Source: Alteromonas antoniana (GTDB lineage: Bacteria; Pseudomonadota; Gammaproteobacteria; Enterobacterales; Alteromonadaceae). Taken from it: 64,000 nucleotides of DNA. Each line of letters opens with the position of its first letter. Positions within the stretch are counted from its first letter, which is position 1. Where the stretch lies: the NCBI RefSeq assembly GCF_019249295.1, contig NZ_JAESDH010000013.1, forward strand, positions 1 to 64,000, in the 5' to 3' direction. The notes beneath the pieces are model-generated. The model saw only the letters and a list, made by a program, of their open reading frames with translations, searched no databases and had not been told where the DNA came from. The translations under genes were made by a program, and so were the position numbers. Positions 24,456 through 33,568 of the stretch are shown piece after piece.

Positions 24456-25955
24456 CTATTGCGTCATCTGGCAATGCTCACGAATGTAGTCATCGTGAGA
24501 GGGCATGTAGTCCGCCGACCGGCGTATCACGCCACGGATCTCTTCCAGACGATGCGCCAGTTGCTCGTCGGTATAGCGGTTGGCCAAAGCATGATAGCCC
24601 TTCGGACGCAGCCCTTGTCCGTACATGACTTCAAACCAGCTGATGTCGTTAAACAGTTCGTTGTTAAACCGGAAAATGCGACCGTTTTCCTCAAACAAAT
24701 CCATTTTTCTCTGCAATTCGTCCGGGATATCCATGGTTTTGCAATAGCGCCAGAATGGGGTGTCGGTTCGGCTGGTAGCGTGATAATGCAGGATCAGAAA
24801 ATCACGTATCGCCTCATATTCAAAACACATCTGGCGGTTAAATTCATCCACATCCTGTTGCGACTGACCCTGGTGAGGAAAGAAGCTGAAAAACTTGGAA
24901 ATGGCTACCTGTATCAGGTGCAGGCTGGTGGACTCCAGTGGCTCCATGAAACCGGAGGATAAGCCAACTGCCAGACAGTTATGTGACCAGCTTTTACGAC
25001 GCATGCCTGTTCTGAATTTGATCAGGCGCGGTTCACCCAGCATATCGCCGTCGAGGTTACTTTTGAGGATATCCAGCGCTTCGTCGTCGCTGATAAACTT
25101 GCTGCTGTACACATGACCGTTGCCGGTACGGTGCTGCAAAGGAATCCGCCATTGCCAGCCTGCTTTTTGCGCCGCTGCGCGCGTAAAGGGCCAGGGCTCA
25201 CCATTACGTGCCGTACCCACTGTCACGGCGCGATCACACGGTAACCAGTGTTGCCAGTCGTCGAAACCGGCATTCAGTGTTTGCTCGATTAACAGTGCAC
25301 GGAAGCCCGAACAATCGATAAAAAAGTCAGCTTCCAGCTTATCGCCGTTTTCCAGCGTCACACGTGCGATATCACCGTTCTCGTGTTGCTGTACCGTATC
25401 GACTTTTCCTTCAATACGCCTGACGCCCCAGCCCTCAGCCAGTTTGCGTAAATAGCGGGCGTAGAGTCCGGCGTCAAAGTGAAAGGCGTAGGCGATTTTT
25501 GACAGCGGCGAGTTTCCGGCATCAATAGGGCGCATAAATTTCTTCTGCAGGCATGCCTGTGACGCCAGCGAGTAATCGTCTAAGTCGCCGGCATGTCCTT
25601 GTTGCTGCATGCGTAACCAATATTGGTAAAAGTGCACGCCTTCCATGTTTTTGCCCAATTCACCGAACGCGTGGAAGTACTTGCTGCCAATTTTGTCCCA
25701 ATCGGTAAACTGAATACCCAGCTTAAACGTGCCGCCGGTTTCTCTGACAAATTCATCCTCATCCAGCCCAATTAGATCGTTATACAACATTAGCTGTGGG
25801 ATGGTGGCTTCGCCTACGCCCACGGTACCTATATCATCAGACTCGACCAGCGTTACCGCAGTCTTGCTGGTGTCCAGTAGCTTGCCAAGCGCTGCCGCTG
25901 TCATCCATCCGGCTGAGCCGCCACCTAAAATAAGTATGTGCTGTAAAGGTTTCAC
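24456..25955 (-). CDS. Flavin-dependent tryptophan halogenase-like protein 2
   Basis: This codes for 499 residues, a paralogue of the protein encoded at 13812-15314. Catalytic features are all present: GGGSAGW at 11-17, Lys78 in TFKLGIQF, WQWRIP at 267-272, and Glu341 in PLESTSLH. The two proteins differ most in residues 100-160 and the C-terminus, where substrate would bind, so they probably act on different or differently sized substrates. It lies downstream of TonB receptor 2 (after its terminator) and upstream of the DUF6445 gene. No dedicated flavin reductase is seen. Whether it halogenates a free amino acid, a peptide or something attached to the sugar uptake system is unknown. Confidence 0.92.
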   Translation of the reverse strand: MKPLQHILILGGGSAGWMTAAALGKLLDTSKTAVTLVESDDIGTVGVGEATIPQLMLYNDLIGLDEDEFVRETGGTFKLGIQFTDWDKIGSKYFHAFGELGKNMEGVHFYQYWLRMQQQGHAGDLDDYSLASQACLQKKFMRPIDAGNSPLSKIAYAFHFDAGLYARYLRKLAEGWGVRRIEGKVDTVQQHENGDIARVTLENGDKLEADFFIDCSGFRALLIEQTLNAGFDDWQHWLPCDRAVTVGTARNGEPWPFTRAAAQKAGWQWRIPLQHRTGNGHVYSSKFISDDEALDILKSNLDGDMLGEPRLIKFRTGMRRKSWSHNCLAVGLSSGFMEPLESTSLHLIQVAISKFFSFFPHQGQSQQDVDEFNRQMCFEYEAIRDFLILHYHATSRTDTPFWRYCKTMDIPDELQRKMDLFEENGRIFRFNNELFNDISWFEVMYGQGLRPKGYHALANRYTDEQLAHRLEEIRGVIRRSADYMPSHDDYIREHCQMTQ

Positions 25956-26049
25956 GATAATGCACTGCCTTTTACTGATTCTCCTGACGCTGCCGTCAGG
26001 CTGTTGGGTAGAGTATTATCCGCATTGTTACCCATGGCAATAAAACGGA

Positions 26050-26081
26050 AAAAGCAGGAAGCCCTTAACAGAGCTTCCTGC
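26050..26081 (-). terminator. Rho-independent terminator after TonB receptor 2
   Basis: On the minus strand GCAGGAAGC, a ten-base loop and GCTTCCTGC are followed by TTTTTCCG. It lies about 85 bases past the receptor stop, so the halogenase-like gene downstream needs its own promoter or limited read-through. Confidence 0.85.
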
Positions 26082-26164
26082 ATATATAGCCAGCGTGGTC
26101 ACCGATGAGCCTGAATGGGCACACATCCCCATCGGTGTGTCGCGTTAGCATGTGGGTTATGGCA

Positions 26165-29100
26165 TCAGAAGTTTGCTCTGAGTACCAGTGCCACACGACG
26201 GTCGGCTATAAACCATGAACGACCGGCCTGAAGGCCTTCGTTATTCAATTGCATGATGGTTTCTGACTGCGCGTTCGTCAGGTTGGTACCCTGCAAGCCC
26301 ACTGTGATGTGATCATTGATGTTGTAGAACACCGATCCATCAAGCTGTCCATGATCGTCGTACCAAAGCGGGGCTTTGGAGATAACATCACGTGTCGTCA
26401 GCAGGTAGCGCGAGCGCCAGTTATAGGCCAGACGGGCACTCCAGTCATCCTTTTCGTACATCACTACCAGGTTCGCGGTCTTTTTGGATTGTCCCTGTAA
26501 CGGCACGTTATCCAGGTTCACGCGGATACCGGTATCGGTAAAATCATCGCCAACCCAGTCTTCGCTGTCAGCATCCACTTCATTGTTGGGCACACCGCCT
26601 GCATCAATGTAAGTGAAGGTAGCTTGCACACCGAAACCATTCCACGGCGATGGCAGCATATCGAAGAATTGCTGATAGGCTATCTCAATACCGTCCATTT
26701 TACCGTCGCCGCCGTTGGTAGTGCTGTTGAGCAGCACGGCCTGGGTTTGTCCGGTTTCCGGGTTGGTGTATTCACGCGCCGCTGCACCCTGAATAAAGTA
26801 GTTCTTCAGATCCTTATGGAATATTGTGGCACTCAACTGGCCGACATCGGCAAAATACCATTCCAGTGCAAAGTCGTACTGAATTGCCTCCATGGGCTCC
26901 AGGAACGGGTTACCACCAGAGCCTGTCCACGCAGGCACGTAGCTGTACTGGATAAGGTTTTCTTCCGGCGGTGGCGGATTTTCAGGATCGGTCTGCGGAC
27001 GCACGCTGGTTACTGGTTCATTACCCAGTGTGGCGCGGTTTCTGACATCACCCATGTCCGGCAGTGCTACCGCTTTCGAGAAGGCGAAACGTGCTAATAG
27101 TTCGTCCGTCAGCTCCACTTTAATGTTGAAGCTGGGCAGGAACATATCAAACTCAGTTTCTGCTGCCAGTTGCTGCTCGGCGTCGTTACCGAATGCGCGG
27201 TCACCTTCAGACAAATAGTTAATTTGCTCGCCAATCCAGCGGTTTTCTTCCGCGTCTACCGCTTCCTCAAACGTGGCATAGTTGCCCGCTGCAATTTGCT
27301 CATTCACCCAGGCGGTTACGATTTCCGGCGTCAGGCGCTGTCCCTGTAACGACTCTGGTGGTGGGAAGTCAGGCAGCAGATCCGGGAAGGTAATAGCACC
27401 TTTCGCGGCTCTTTTCAGATTAACGTAACGCAGACCGATGTTACCGCTGTAGCGCAAGTCACCCGTCCCTTCGAAGTTCACGCGGACGTAAACGGCTTTG
27501 TTGGTTTCCTGCGTTGAATTGATTTCACCAGGGGTGAACAGGCCGAATTCTGCATCTACACCATCGCGGTCACGATAGGGTTCCCAGGTCCCGCCGGCAG
27601 TCATGTATGGCATCGCGCCGTTAATAATCGAGCGCACGTACGCTTCAGTGGCGTGAATGGTCTGGCCGCCTGGAATATTGGCAACGCCGCCACCGTGGAA
27701 ATCTGTCCAGTCCACCAGTTCAAAGTTAGAACTGTCTACCGGGATCTGGTCAAGCCAGCCTGCCGGTGCAGCACTTGAGTATTCCGGACCCAACGCACCC
27801 CAGTTCCAGCTGGTCGAGCGGACGGTCTGGTCACGTTTTGCATAACGTGCACCGGCCTGAATAGACGTAATTAAACCCTCACTGTCAGGATAGTACTTAG
27901 CGTCAAAACGGATGGCTTTCGAGTCACCCTCGGAACGCTCCCAGTGGTCCATCGCGCTTCGCAGGAAATACGAGGTAGGATCCTGGAAGTAGTTGGTGTC
28001 GCCTGCCGGGTCGCCGGTGAAACCCGGGTAGTTACCTCCCTCGTATTCGCCGGGGTTGGCATCGCGATAACCAAAATACGGCTCCAGTAGTGCCATATTG
28101 GGTGTCGACGTCGTAACATCATAATACTGACCGGCAAAGGCGGCCGTGTGCACTACCAGGTCGTCATCAGAAGTTTCTGCTTTAACGTACTGCAGGTCTG
28201 TTGAGAGCTCGAGGTTTTCTGTGGCTTTCCATTCCAGATTAAATGAAATGTCTTCAACCAGCGTTTCGGTTTCCTTTACCCGCGAATCAAACTGCGTCGG
28301 ATAACCAAATTGTGGGCGACCACCCGCTTCCCAGGAACGTATGATACGGTCGTTATTGCCGTCTGCGGCACGCCAGCCATCAGTACCCTGTGTCATGGTG
28401 CCGTTTTCGAACAAACCGTCTTCGTCGAAGGAGAACGATGTGCCCTCAAGCGGACGAGTACGGCGGCCATCAATAGCGTAGTAACCACCCTGATATTTTA
28501 CCGCCTGCTCGTGCCAGGATAGGCGTGCGTCAGAGCGAATATACTGAATGGTACCCAGTAAGGTTTCATCTTCGTTTTGCCACTGCAGTGCACTGGCAAT
28601 CCCTTTACGTTCACGATCATCAAACTTTTTCAGCAGGTTTGACGCGTTAGGCATCCACACCGTGCCTTCGCCGTCTTCACCAACGAACGCCTCTGCGCCT
28701 GCCAGATCGCGGGCGTAAAAAGGTACATAAGCATCTGACTGAATACCGTGAGACTCACCGTATAACTGGGAATGCGCGAAGTTAACTAAAAAGCCAACCT
28801 CGCCGCCATTGCGGATATCCCAGCGATCACTGAATAGACCGGAATAGGTAGGGCTGCCTTCTTCAGCCAAATCGCCATAAGAGTAGTCGCCGCTGAATGC
28901 CAGTACGCGATCTTCTGAGTCGAAGGGCTTGCGGGTACGCAGGCTGACCGTACCACCAATGCCGCCTTCAATCATGTCGGCTGTCTGGTTTTTGTATACA
29001 TCAACCCCGCCCATCAGCTCGGGCGAGACATCCTGAAATGATAAGCCGCGACCGCTGTTAGCTGTAAATGAATCGCGACCGTTAAATTCACTTCGGGTTT

Positions 29101-29488
29101 GCGTCATACCACGGATAATTGCGCCACTGCCTTCCACACTGAAGTGGTCAGGATCATCCGGACCGGCAAAGCGTTCTACGTTTACCCCAGGCAAGCGCTG
29201 AATGGCTTCAAGAACGCTTCGGTCTGGCAACGAGCCAATGTCCTCGGCGGTAATCGCATCGACTACCGTATCTGACATCCGCTTTAAATTCTGTGCACTG
29301 TTAAGGTTACCGCGTATCCCTTTAACTTCGATAACCTCTACAGATTCATCTTCTTCTTCCTCGGCGTCGGTTTCTGGTGCTTCCTGCGCATAGGCGGTGT
29401 GCAGAACAGAGACCAGCGATAACGCCAGCAAGGACTTTCTGAATTTCCTGTTCGGACCAAAATGATGGTCCTGTTTCGACATCTTCAT
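26165..29488 (-). CDS. TonB-dependent outer-membrane receptor 2
   Basis: This codes for 1107 residues. After an N-terminal extension and signal peptide (LLALSLVSVLHTAYAQ) comes an acidic spacer (DAEEEEDESVE) and a TonB-box-like VEVIEVKG. The plug has VDAITAEDIGSLPDRSVLEAIQRLPGVNV and GGIGGTVSLRTRKPF; the barrel ends in VALVLRANF. Its sequence is quite different from receptor 1, and the barrel is larger with several long loops, which suggests another ligand. The ATG at 29488 follows GGGGTAACAC, matching the leader of receptor 1. It is upstream of the second halogenase-like gene. It probably takes up xylan-derived oligosaccharides with side groups, an inference from location. Confidence 0.93.
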   Translation of the reverse strand: MKMSKQDHHFGPNRKFRKSLLALSLVSVLHTAYAQEAPETDAEEEEDESVEVIEVKGIRGNLNSAQNLKRMSDTVVDAITAEDIGSLPDRSVLEAIQRLPGVNVERFAGPDDPDHFSVEGSGAIIRGMTQTRSEFNGRDSFTANSGRGLSFQDVSPELMGGVDVYKNQTADMIEGGIGGTVSLRTRKPFDSEDRVLAFSGDYSYGDLAEEGSPTYSGLFSDRWDIRNGGEVGFLVNFAHSQLYGESHGIQSDAYVPFYARDLAGAEAFVGEDGEGTVWMPNASNLLKKFDDRERKGIASALQWQNEDETLLGTIQYIRSDARLSWHEQAVKYQGGYYAIDGRRTRPLEGTSFSFDEDGLFENGTMTQGTDGWRAADGNNDRIIRSWEAGGRPQFGYPTQFDSRVKETETLVEDISFNLEWKATENLELSTDLQYVKAETSDDDLVVHTAAFAGQYYDVTTSTPNMALLEPYFGYRDANPGEYEGGNYPGFTGDPAGDTNYFQDPTSYFLRSAMDHWERSEGDSKAIRFDAKYYPDSEGLITSIQAGARYAKRDQTVRSTSWNWGALGPEYSSAAPAGWLDQIPVDSSNFELVDWTDFHGGGVANIPGGQTIHATEAYVRSIINGAMPYMTAGGTWEPYRDRDGVDAEFGLFTPGEINSTQETNKAVYVRVNFEGTGDLRYSGNIGLRYVNLKRAAKGAITFPDLLPDFPPPESLQGQRLTPEIVTAWVNEQIAAGNYATFEEAVDAEENRWIGEQINYLSEGDRAFGNDAEQQLAAETEFDMFLPSFNIKVELTDELLARFAFSKAVALPDMGDVRNRATLGNEPVTSVRPQTDPENPPPPEENLIQYSYVPAWTGSGGNPFLEPMEAIQYDFALEWYFADVGQLSATIFHKDLKNYFIQGAAAREYTNPETGQTQAVLLNSTTNGGDGKMDGIEIAYQQFFDMLPSPWNGFGVQATFTYIDAGGVPNNEVDADSEDWVGDDFTDTGIRVNLDNVPLQGQSKKTANLVVMYEKDDWSARLAYNWRSRYLLTTRDVISKAPLWYDDHGQLDGSVFYNINDHITVGLQGTNLTNAQSETIMQLNNEGLQAGRSWFIADRRVALVLRANF

Positions 29489-29912
29489 GTGTTACCCCAG
29501 ACGAATTATTGGTATTACCTGCTACCCATCGTATGGGGCGCAGTCACTTTTATTCTTGGGGTAAATTTTGTGCGATGGGGGCAGGGCAATCAACGAAAGT
29601 CATAAATATCACAATAGCAAAAACATAAATCGCAACATTTGATTAACACTTTATGGGTCGTTGCTTAAAAAAGTAATGCAAATCATGCCTCTGGTGAGTG
29701 CCTAATTGTTAACTTTTTGCTTTTTACTCTGTGTGAGGAGGGCGCGGGGCGTGATATCTGGCCAGTGTCGCCAGCGTCGTAATGAAAATAAGGCCGGGTG
29801 AAAAACCGTAACCGCAAGGAAGTGTTAAGTAATTCGTTGATGAGCCAAAGCGAAAGCCTAATCCCGGAGCCGGGCGGCACGTCAGCCGCCTGCTCAGAGA
29901 ATGAAAGCGACG
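29489..29912. other. Intergenic promoter region of TonB receptor 2
   Basis: The AT-rich part, 29575-29690, probably holds the receptor promoter. Near the GH9 stop a GGCGGC/GCCGCC hairpin (29873-29890) could end the GH9 transcript but lacks a U-tract. No gene is supported. Confidence 0.4.
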
Positions 29913-31577
29913 TTAATTGTCGCTAATAACGCTGGCGAGTACATACACCAGTGGCGCATTCCAGTTGATAGTAATTTCGTTGGTTGAATAACTACACCAG
30001 TCGTCCAGGTATGAGGTAGCCGGTAAATCAGAAGAATACTGACAGCCGTCCTGATGCCCGTTCTGCGGTCCGCCGGCTAGCCAGCCGGGTACCGGATCAG
30101 CAATACCATCCGCCTCAGAGGGGCGATGATGAATAAAACGTGGTGAGTTGACACCAAACCCGGTAACAAAGCTGTAGCCTGTAGGGTTGCGCCCGCCCAC
30201 GTAATCGAGCAGCGCCAGTGCGGCCGTTCGGTATGCCTGTTTACCCGTTAACGCAAAGGCGTTTTCAAGCAGCATGGCTTTGTTCATCATCACAGCATTG
30301 CTTCCCCAGACAAAATCTTTTGTCACAGCCGGAACGCGAAATGCGTTGGCTTCCATGATAGCTACCTGCTGGTCGGCAAACCGGGTAAACCGGCTACTAA
30401 TAGCCTTGTAGTCGCTGTCAGTCAGAAGTGCTTTAGCATCCCGCAATAATGACAAATAGCTCAGGCCGGTTACGTTTGCCCATGATGGGGTGGATACGCC
30501 GGATAAGCTGCTTGTCAGTTCTGCAAGCCTATCCGCATCCTGGCGGCTGATAGCGTATTCAATGGCAGCCCAGGTATGCTCATCGGATAGTACGTTGTCA
30601 CCGTACTGGCCTGTTTTTACGTTATCTTCATTGGTGTAATAACGCGCCGGGTTCGCTTTTGCCCATGCCAGTGCGCGATCTGCCCGGCTTAGGTAATCAT
30701 CACGACGTTCATCAAACACGCGGGCAGCCACTGACATCACGGCAGCGAAGTTCAGTGCAGCAGCAGTGCTCTTTGCGGTTGCGTAGCGGGTGGCAGTTGC
30801 TGCTTCTGGCATCACCGGCCCGGAGAAATTCAGCGTGGTCAGTTTATGAAACACCCCACCGTCGCTGTCCTGCATAGTGATCATCCAGTCCAGATTCCAT
30901 AAAATCTCATCCAGCAGGTCTGCCCGTTCATTGGTTGACTCGGGAATATTCCAGTGTCGGCTGTTATAGAATTCGGTGTTATCGAGATAGGCTCGCAGTA
31001 GCGTGTAGGTAGAAATACCCGAGTTCACAATATATTTGTTGTAGTCACCGGCATCGTACCAGCCTTTGCTACGGTCTGTCGGCGCAGCGTCAGGTTCGCC
31101 CAGTATCAGCGTCTGCATGTCCGGGTGGCCGGCGGCGCGGTGCCATTTTCCGGCAAAAGCCTGATCCAGCGCCATGCCTGCGCGATTATAGTAATAGGCT
31201 TTAATCGCGGCATCGTGAAGGGCCCCATAGGGATCGGACTTCACAGTAAATATCACAGGTTCGGTACCATCTACACTAAGCCGATATTCGCCAGGCGTTG
31301 TGATGGCTGACAGATCTGCCAGTGAAACACGCATACCCGCATCATCCCAGGTGCCTGACGGTTGGGTGTTACCGGACAATGGCTGGGCGCCGTCATTCAG
31401 GCGGGTTACTGTAAACGGAGACGGGGACGCATTGGCAATCACTGCGAGTTTGTTCTGCTTGGGGGTAAAACCCCACTGATTGAGATAAACATTGTCTGCA
31501 GATGCAGCTGTCATAGAAAGTGAGCTGAGTGCAAAAGCCAAAAGGCATGTCAGACGCTGTTTTTGAGTTATTTTCAT
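29913..31577 (-). CDS. Glycoside hydrolase family 9 (endoglucanase-type), secreted
   Basis: This codes for 554 residues with a signal peptide ending at about TAASA. Residues 30-112 form the immunoglobulin-like CelD_N module (VYLNQWGFTPKQNKLAV), and residues 118-554 the GH9 (alpha/alpha)6 barrel. The catalytic base pair Asp175 and Asp178 lies in GWYDAGDYNKYIV and the acid Glu534 in STNEITINWN; SYVTGFG and HHRPS complete the family signature. ATG at 31577 follows a GTG; either could start. GH9 enzymes hydrolyse beta-1,4-glucans, some accept mixed-linkage glucan or glucosaminide; with xylan genes around, action on xyloglucan or mixed beta-glucan accompanying xylan is possible. It lies 17 bases after the esterase, in the same operon. 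Confidence 0.93.
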   Translation of the reverse strand: MKITQKQRLTCLLAFALSSLSMTAASADNVYLNQWGFTPKQNKLAVIANASPSPFTVTRLNDGAQPLSGNTQPSGTWDDAGMRVSLADLSAITTPGEYRLSVDGTEPVIFTVKSDPYGALHDAAIKAYYYNRAGMALDQAFAGKWHRAAGHPDMQTLILGEPDAAPTDRSKGWYDAGDYNKYIVNSGISTYTLLRAYLDNTEFYNSRHWNIPESTNERADLLDEILWNLDWMITMQDSDGGVFHKLTTLNFSGPVMPEAATATRYATAKSTAAALNFAAVMSVAARVFDERRDDYLSRADRALAWAKANPARYYTNEDNVKTGQYGDNVLSDEHTWAAIEYAISRQDADRLAELTSSLSGVSTPSWANVTGLSYLSLLRDAKALLTDSDYKAISSRFTRFADQQVAIMEANAFRVPAVTKDFVWGSNAVMMNKAMLLENAFALTGKQAYRTAALALLDYVGGRNPTGYSFVTGFGVNSPRFIHHRPSEADGIADPVPGWLAGGPQNGHQDGCQYSSDLPATSYLDDWCSYSTNEITINWNAPLVYVLASVISDN

Positions 31578-31594
31578 CACGTTTCTCGACCTGG

Positions 31595-33508
31595 TTACTG
31601 CAAAGAAAGTTCAAAGGGAGCCAGCGGCCATCCCTCGGCATCGGTGATCTTGTAAATCGGATTATCAGCCCACGCGTAGCGCACAGTCACTGGTTTGTCG
31701 ACGTTATCGCTGTGCAGTGTGAAACGGTTGCCGTCACGCTCAAGCGTAGCCCAGTGATATTCACCGTTTTCACCGGCAAGGGTAAAGCCGGAGTGGGCAG
31801 TGGTGAGCATTCTCAGCCCCTGAGGATCAGTAATCGTCAACTCCACTGAGCTTCCATTCACCGCTGCGCTTTGTACCTGTGGCCCACTTATATTGACGTC
31901 TCGCTGATAAACAGCATGTTGCGCCTGCTTGGCCAGGCGCTCACCGACAACCCGCTTGTTAACCGGATGAATATCGTTGTATTCGCCAGCATCGATGGTC
32001 GTTACCACATAGGCATTCGGTGTAGTGGCGGCCTGTGCCTGTTCATCGCGAAGCTGTGCCCAGTGACTTTGCTCCGGGCCGGTTTGCGGTGTCATATAAT
32101 TGGTAAGCTGAACCAGAAAAAAGGGCAGGTCCGGTTGTTCCCATGCCTGTCGCCAGTCGTCCATCATCGCCAGCATTTTTTCGGCGTAGGTGTCTGGCTC
32201 ACCGGTATTGGATTCGCCCTGATACCAAAGCACACCTGACAGCGGGAAGTCAGTAAGCGGGGCAATCATGGCGTGATACAAGCCGGTTGGCTTCCAGCGA
32301 ATGAAGGTTTGCGTGGGCGCGGCTTCGTCCATGGTTGCGGCCTGTTTATAATGCCATTCACCGGCTAAAGAAATACGTTGCGTGTCAGTTCCCAGAAAGA
32401 AGGCTTTATCTGGGAAGAACTCAGTGTTTCCGTTATTGGCGATAACGCGCACCGTGATCGTGTTGTCGCCTTTGCGCAATACATTCTGAGGTACAGTATA
32501 GCGCCGCGGCGGATAGTGATATGTGGTGTTTCCGATACGTGTGCCGTTTACCCAAACCTCATCTGCATCGCGGATCCTTCCCAGGCGCAGTATCATCGGG
32601 TGCTCAGGTGTCCGTGACAACGACACGGTTTTCTTTGCCCACCAACTGCCGGTAAAGCCCGCTTGAGTAAAGTCAGGTCTGCCAGGTACGGTAAAGGTTT
32701 TCCAGTCACTGGTGTCGGCGGATTCTGCATACCAGGGAGTGTCATCGTTTAATCCGGCATCGCGATTTGCCAGTGTACTGTGCCAGTCTTGCGCGGCGGC
32801 CTGATCCGCTTGCTGAGTTTGCTCTATAAATGCATCATCCTTAAACGGTGCGGCAGCCTCAAGCGCTTGTGGATACGGGGTAAGCAGACGAGGTGCCATC
32901 CACGCCTCAATCGGCGAGCCACCCAGCGAGGCATTGACTATCCCGATGGGCACACCTTCGTAACGATGAAGATGACGCGCAAAATAAAAGCCTACTGCGG
33001 ACAGTGAGCGGATGTGTTCTGCCTGGGCCTTTTTCCACTGGCTCTCGCCAGGCTCAGACAGCGGTTTGGTAAAATCAAATGCATCGGGTACGGTAAATTC
33101 GCGTATCTGCGCATAGTCCGCCTGCGCAACGTCTTCCGGATAAGCTTCTTCTGTGCGCGCCAGCGTCAGTTCCATATTCGACTGCCCGGATGTCAGGTAC
33201 ACATCGCCAAAATACACATCGCTGATCGCAAGCGAGACGTTTTTACCTTCTACCGAAATTGTGTGTGGACCACCGGCCTGTTGCGCCGGAATGGCTAACG
33301 ACCATCGTCCGTTTTGTACATCGGCGCTGCCAATAATCTCGTTATTCAGACGCAGTGTCAGTGTGTCGGTGTCGTCACTGAAAACGACAACCGGAACATC
33401 AGCGTGTCGTTGTAATATGGCGCTATCGGTGAAAAGTGGATGAAAGTGTGTTGCTGCCAGTGCGGGAATAGAAAGTAAGCTAAGCAGAGTGGTAGTGATA
33501 AGGCGCAT
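31595..33508 (-). CDS. Sialate-O-acetylesterase family protein (probable acetylxylan esterase)
   Basis: The start at 33508 gives MRLITTTLLSLLSIPALA, a clear signal peptide; the longer upstream frame runs into the xylA terminator. The 637 residues contain the SGNH hydrolase with Ser110 in LTSGQSNMEL, the second block LWYQGESNTGE, and the catalytic Asp/His in YNDIHPVNKR. Between them (about 245-370) is an inserted beta-sandwich (TGSWWAKKTVSL ... DEVWVNGTRIGNTTYHYPPRRY) like a GH2 sugar-binding domain. This architecture is annotated as sialate O-acetylesterase, but homologues in xylan loci deacetylate xylan, which is the likely role here. Operon partner of GH9, downstream of xylA. Confidence 0.9.
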   Translation of the reverse strand: MRLITTTLLSLLSIPALAATHFHPLFTDSAILQRHADVPVVVFSDDTDTLTLRLNNEIIGSADVQNGRWSLAIPAQQAGGPHTISVEGKNVSLAISDVYFGDVYLTSGQSNMELTLARTEEAYPEDVAQADYAQIREFTVPDAFDFTKPLSEPGESQWKKAQAEHIRSLSAVGFYFARHLHRYEGVPIGIVNASLGGSPIEAWMAPRLLTPYPQALEAAAPFKDDAFIEQTQQADQAAAQDWHSTLANRDAGLNDDTPWYAESADTSDWKTFTVPGRPDFTQAGFTGSWWAKKTVSLSRTPEHPMILRLGRIRDADEVWVNGTRIGNTTYHYPPRRYTVPQNVLRKGDNTITVRVIANNGNTEFFPDKAFFLGTDTQRISLAGEWHYKQAATMDEAAPTQTFIRWKPTGLYHAMIAPLTDFPLSGVLWYQGESNTGEPDTYAEKMLAMMDDWRQAWEQPDLPFFLVQLTNYMTPQTGPEQSHWAQLRDEQAQAATTPNAYVVTTIDAGEYNDIHPVNKRVVGERLAKQAQHAVYQRDVNISGPQVQSAAVNGSSVELTITDPQGLRMLTTAHSGFTLAGENGEYHWATLERDGNRFTLHSDNVDKPVTVRYAWADNPIYKITDAEGWPLAPFELSLQ

Positions 33509-33523
33509 AACGGGGTCCCTGAA

Positions 33524-33558
33524 AGCAAAAACGTGCAGCGAAGGCTGCACGTTTTTTT
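33524..33558. terminator. Bidirectional-looking terminator after xylA
   Basis: Arms ACGTGCAGC and GCTGCACGT enclose a four-base loop, with a T7 run on one side and a T5 run on the other. On the minus strand it lies just after the xylA stop and 15 bases before the esterase start, so it probably attenuates expression of the esterase/GH9 pair relative to xylA. Confidence 0.85.
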
Positions 33559-33568
33559 AAAGGCAAGG

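Noticed and set aside
29683-29880. 65-codon minus-strand frame upstream of the GH9 stop
   Set aside because: No features; it lies in the receptor promoter gap.
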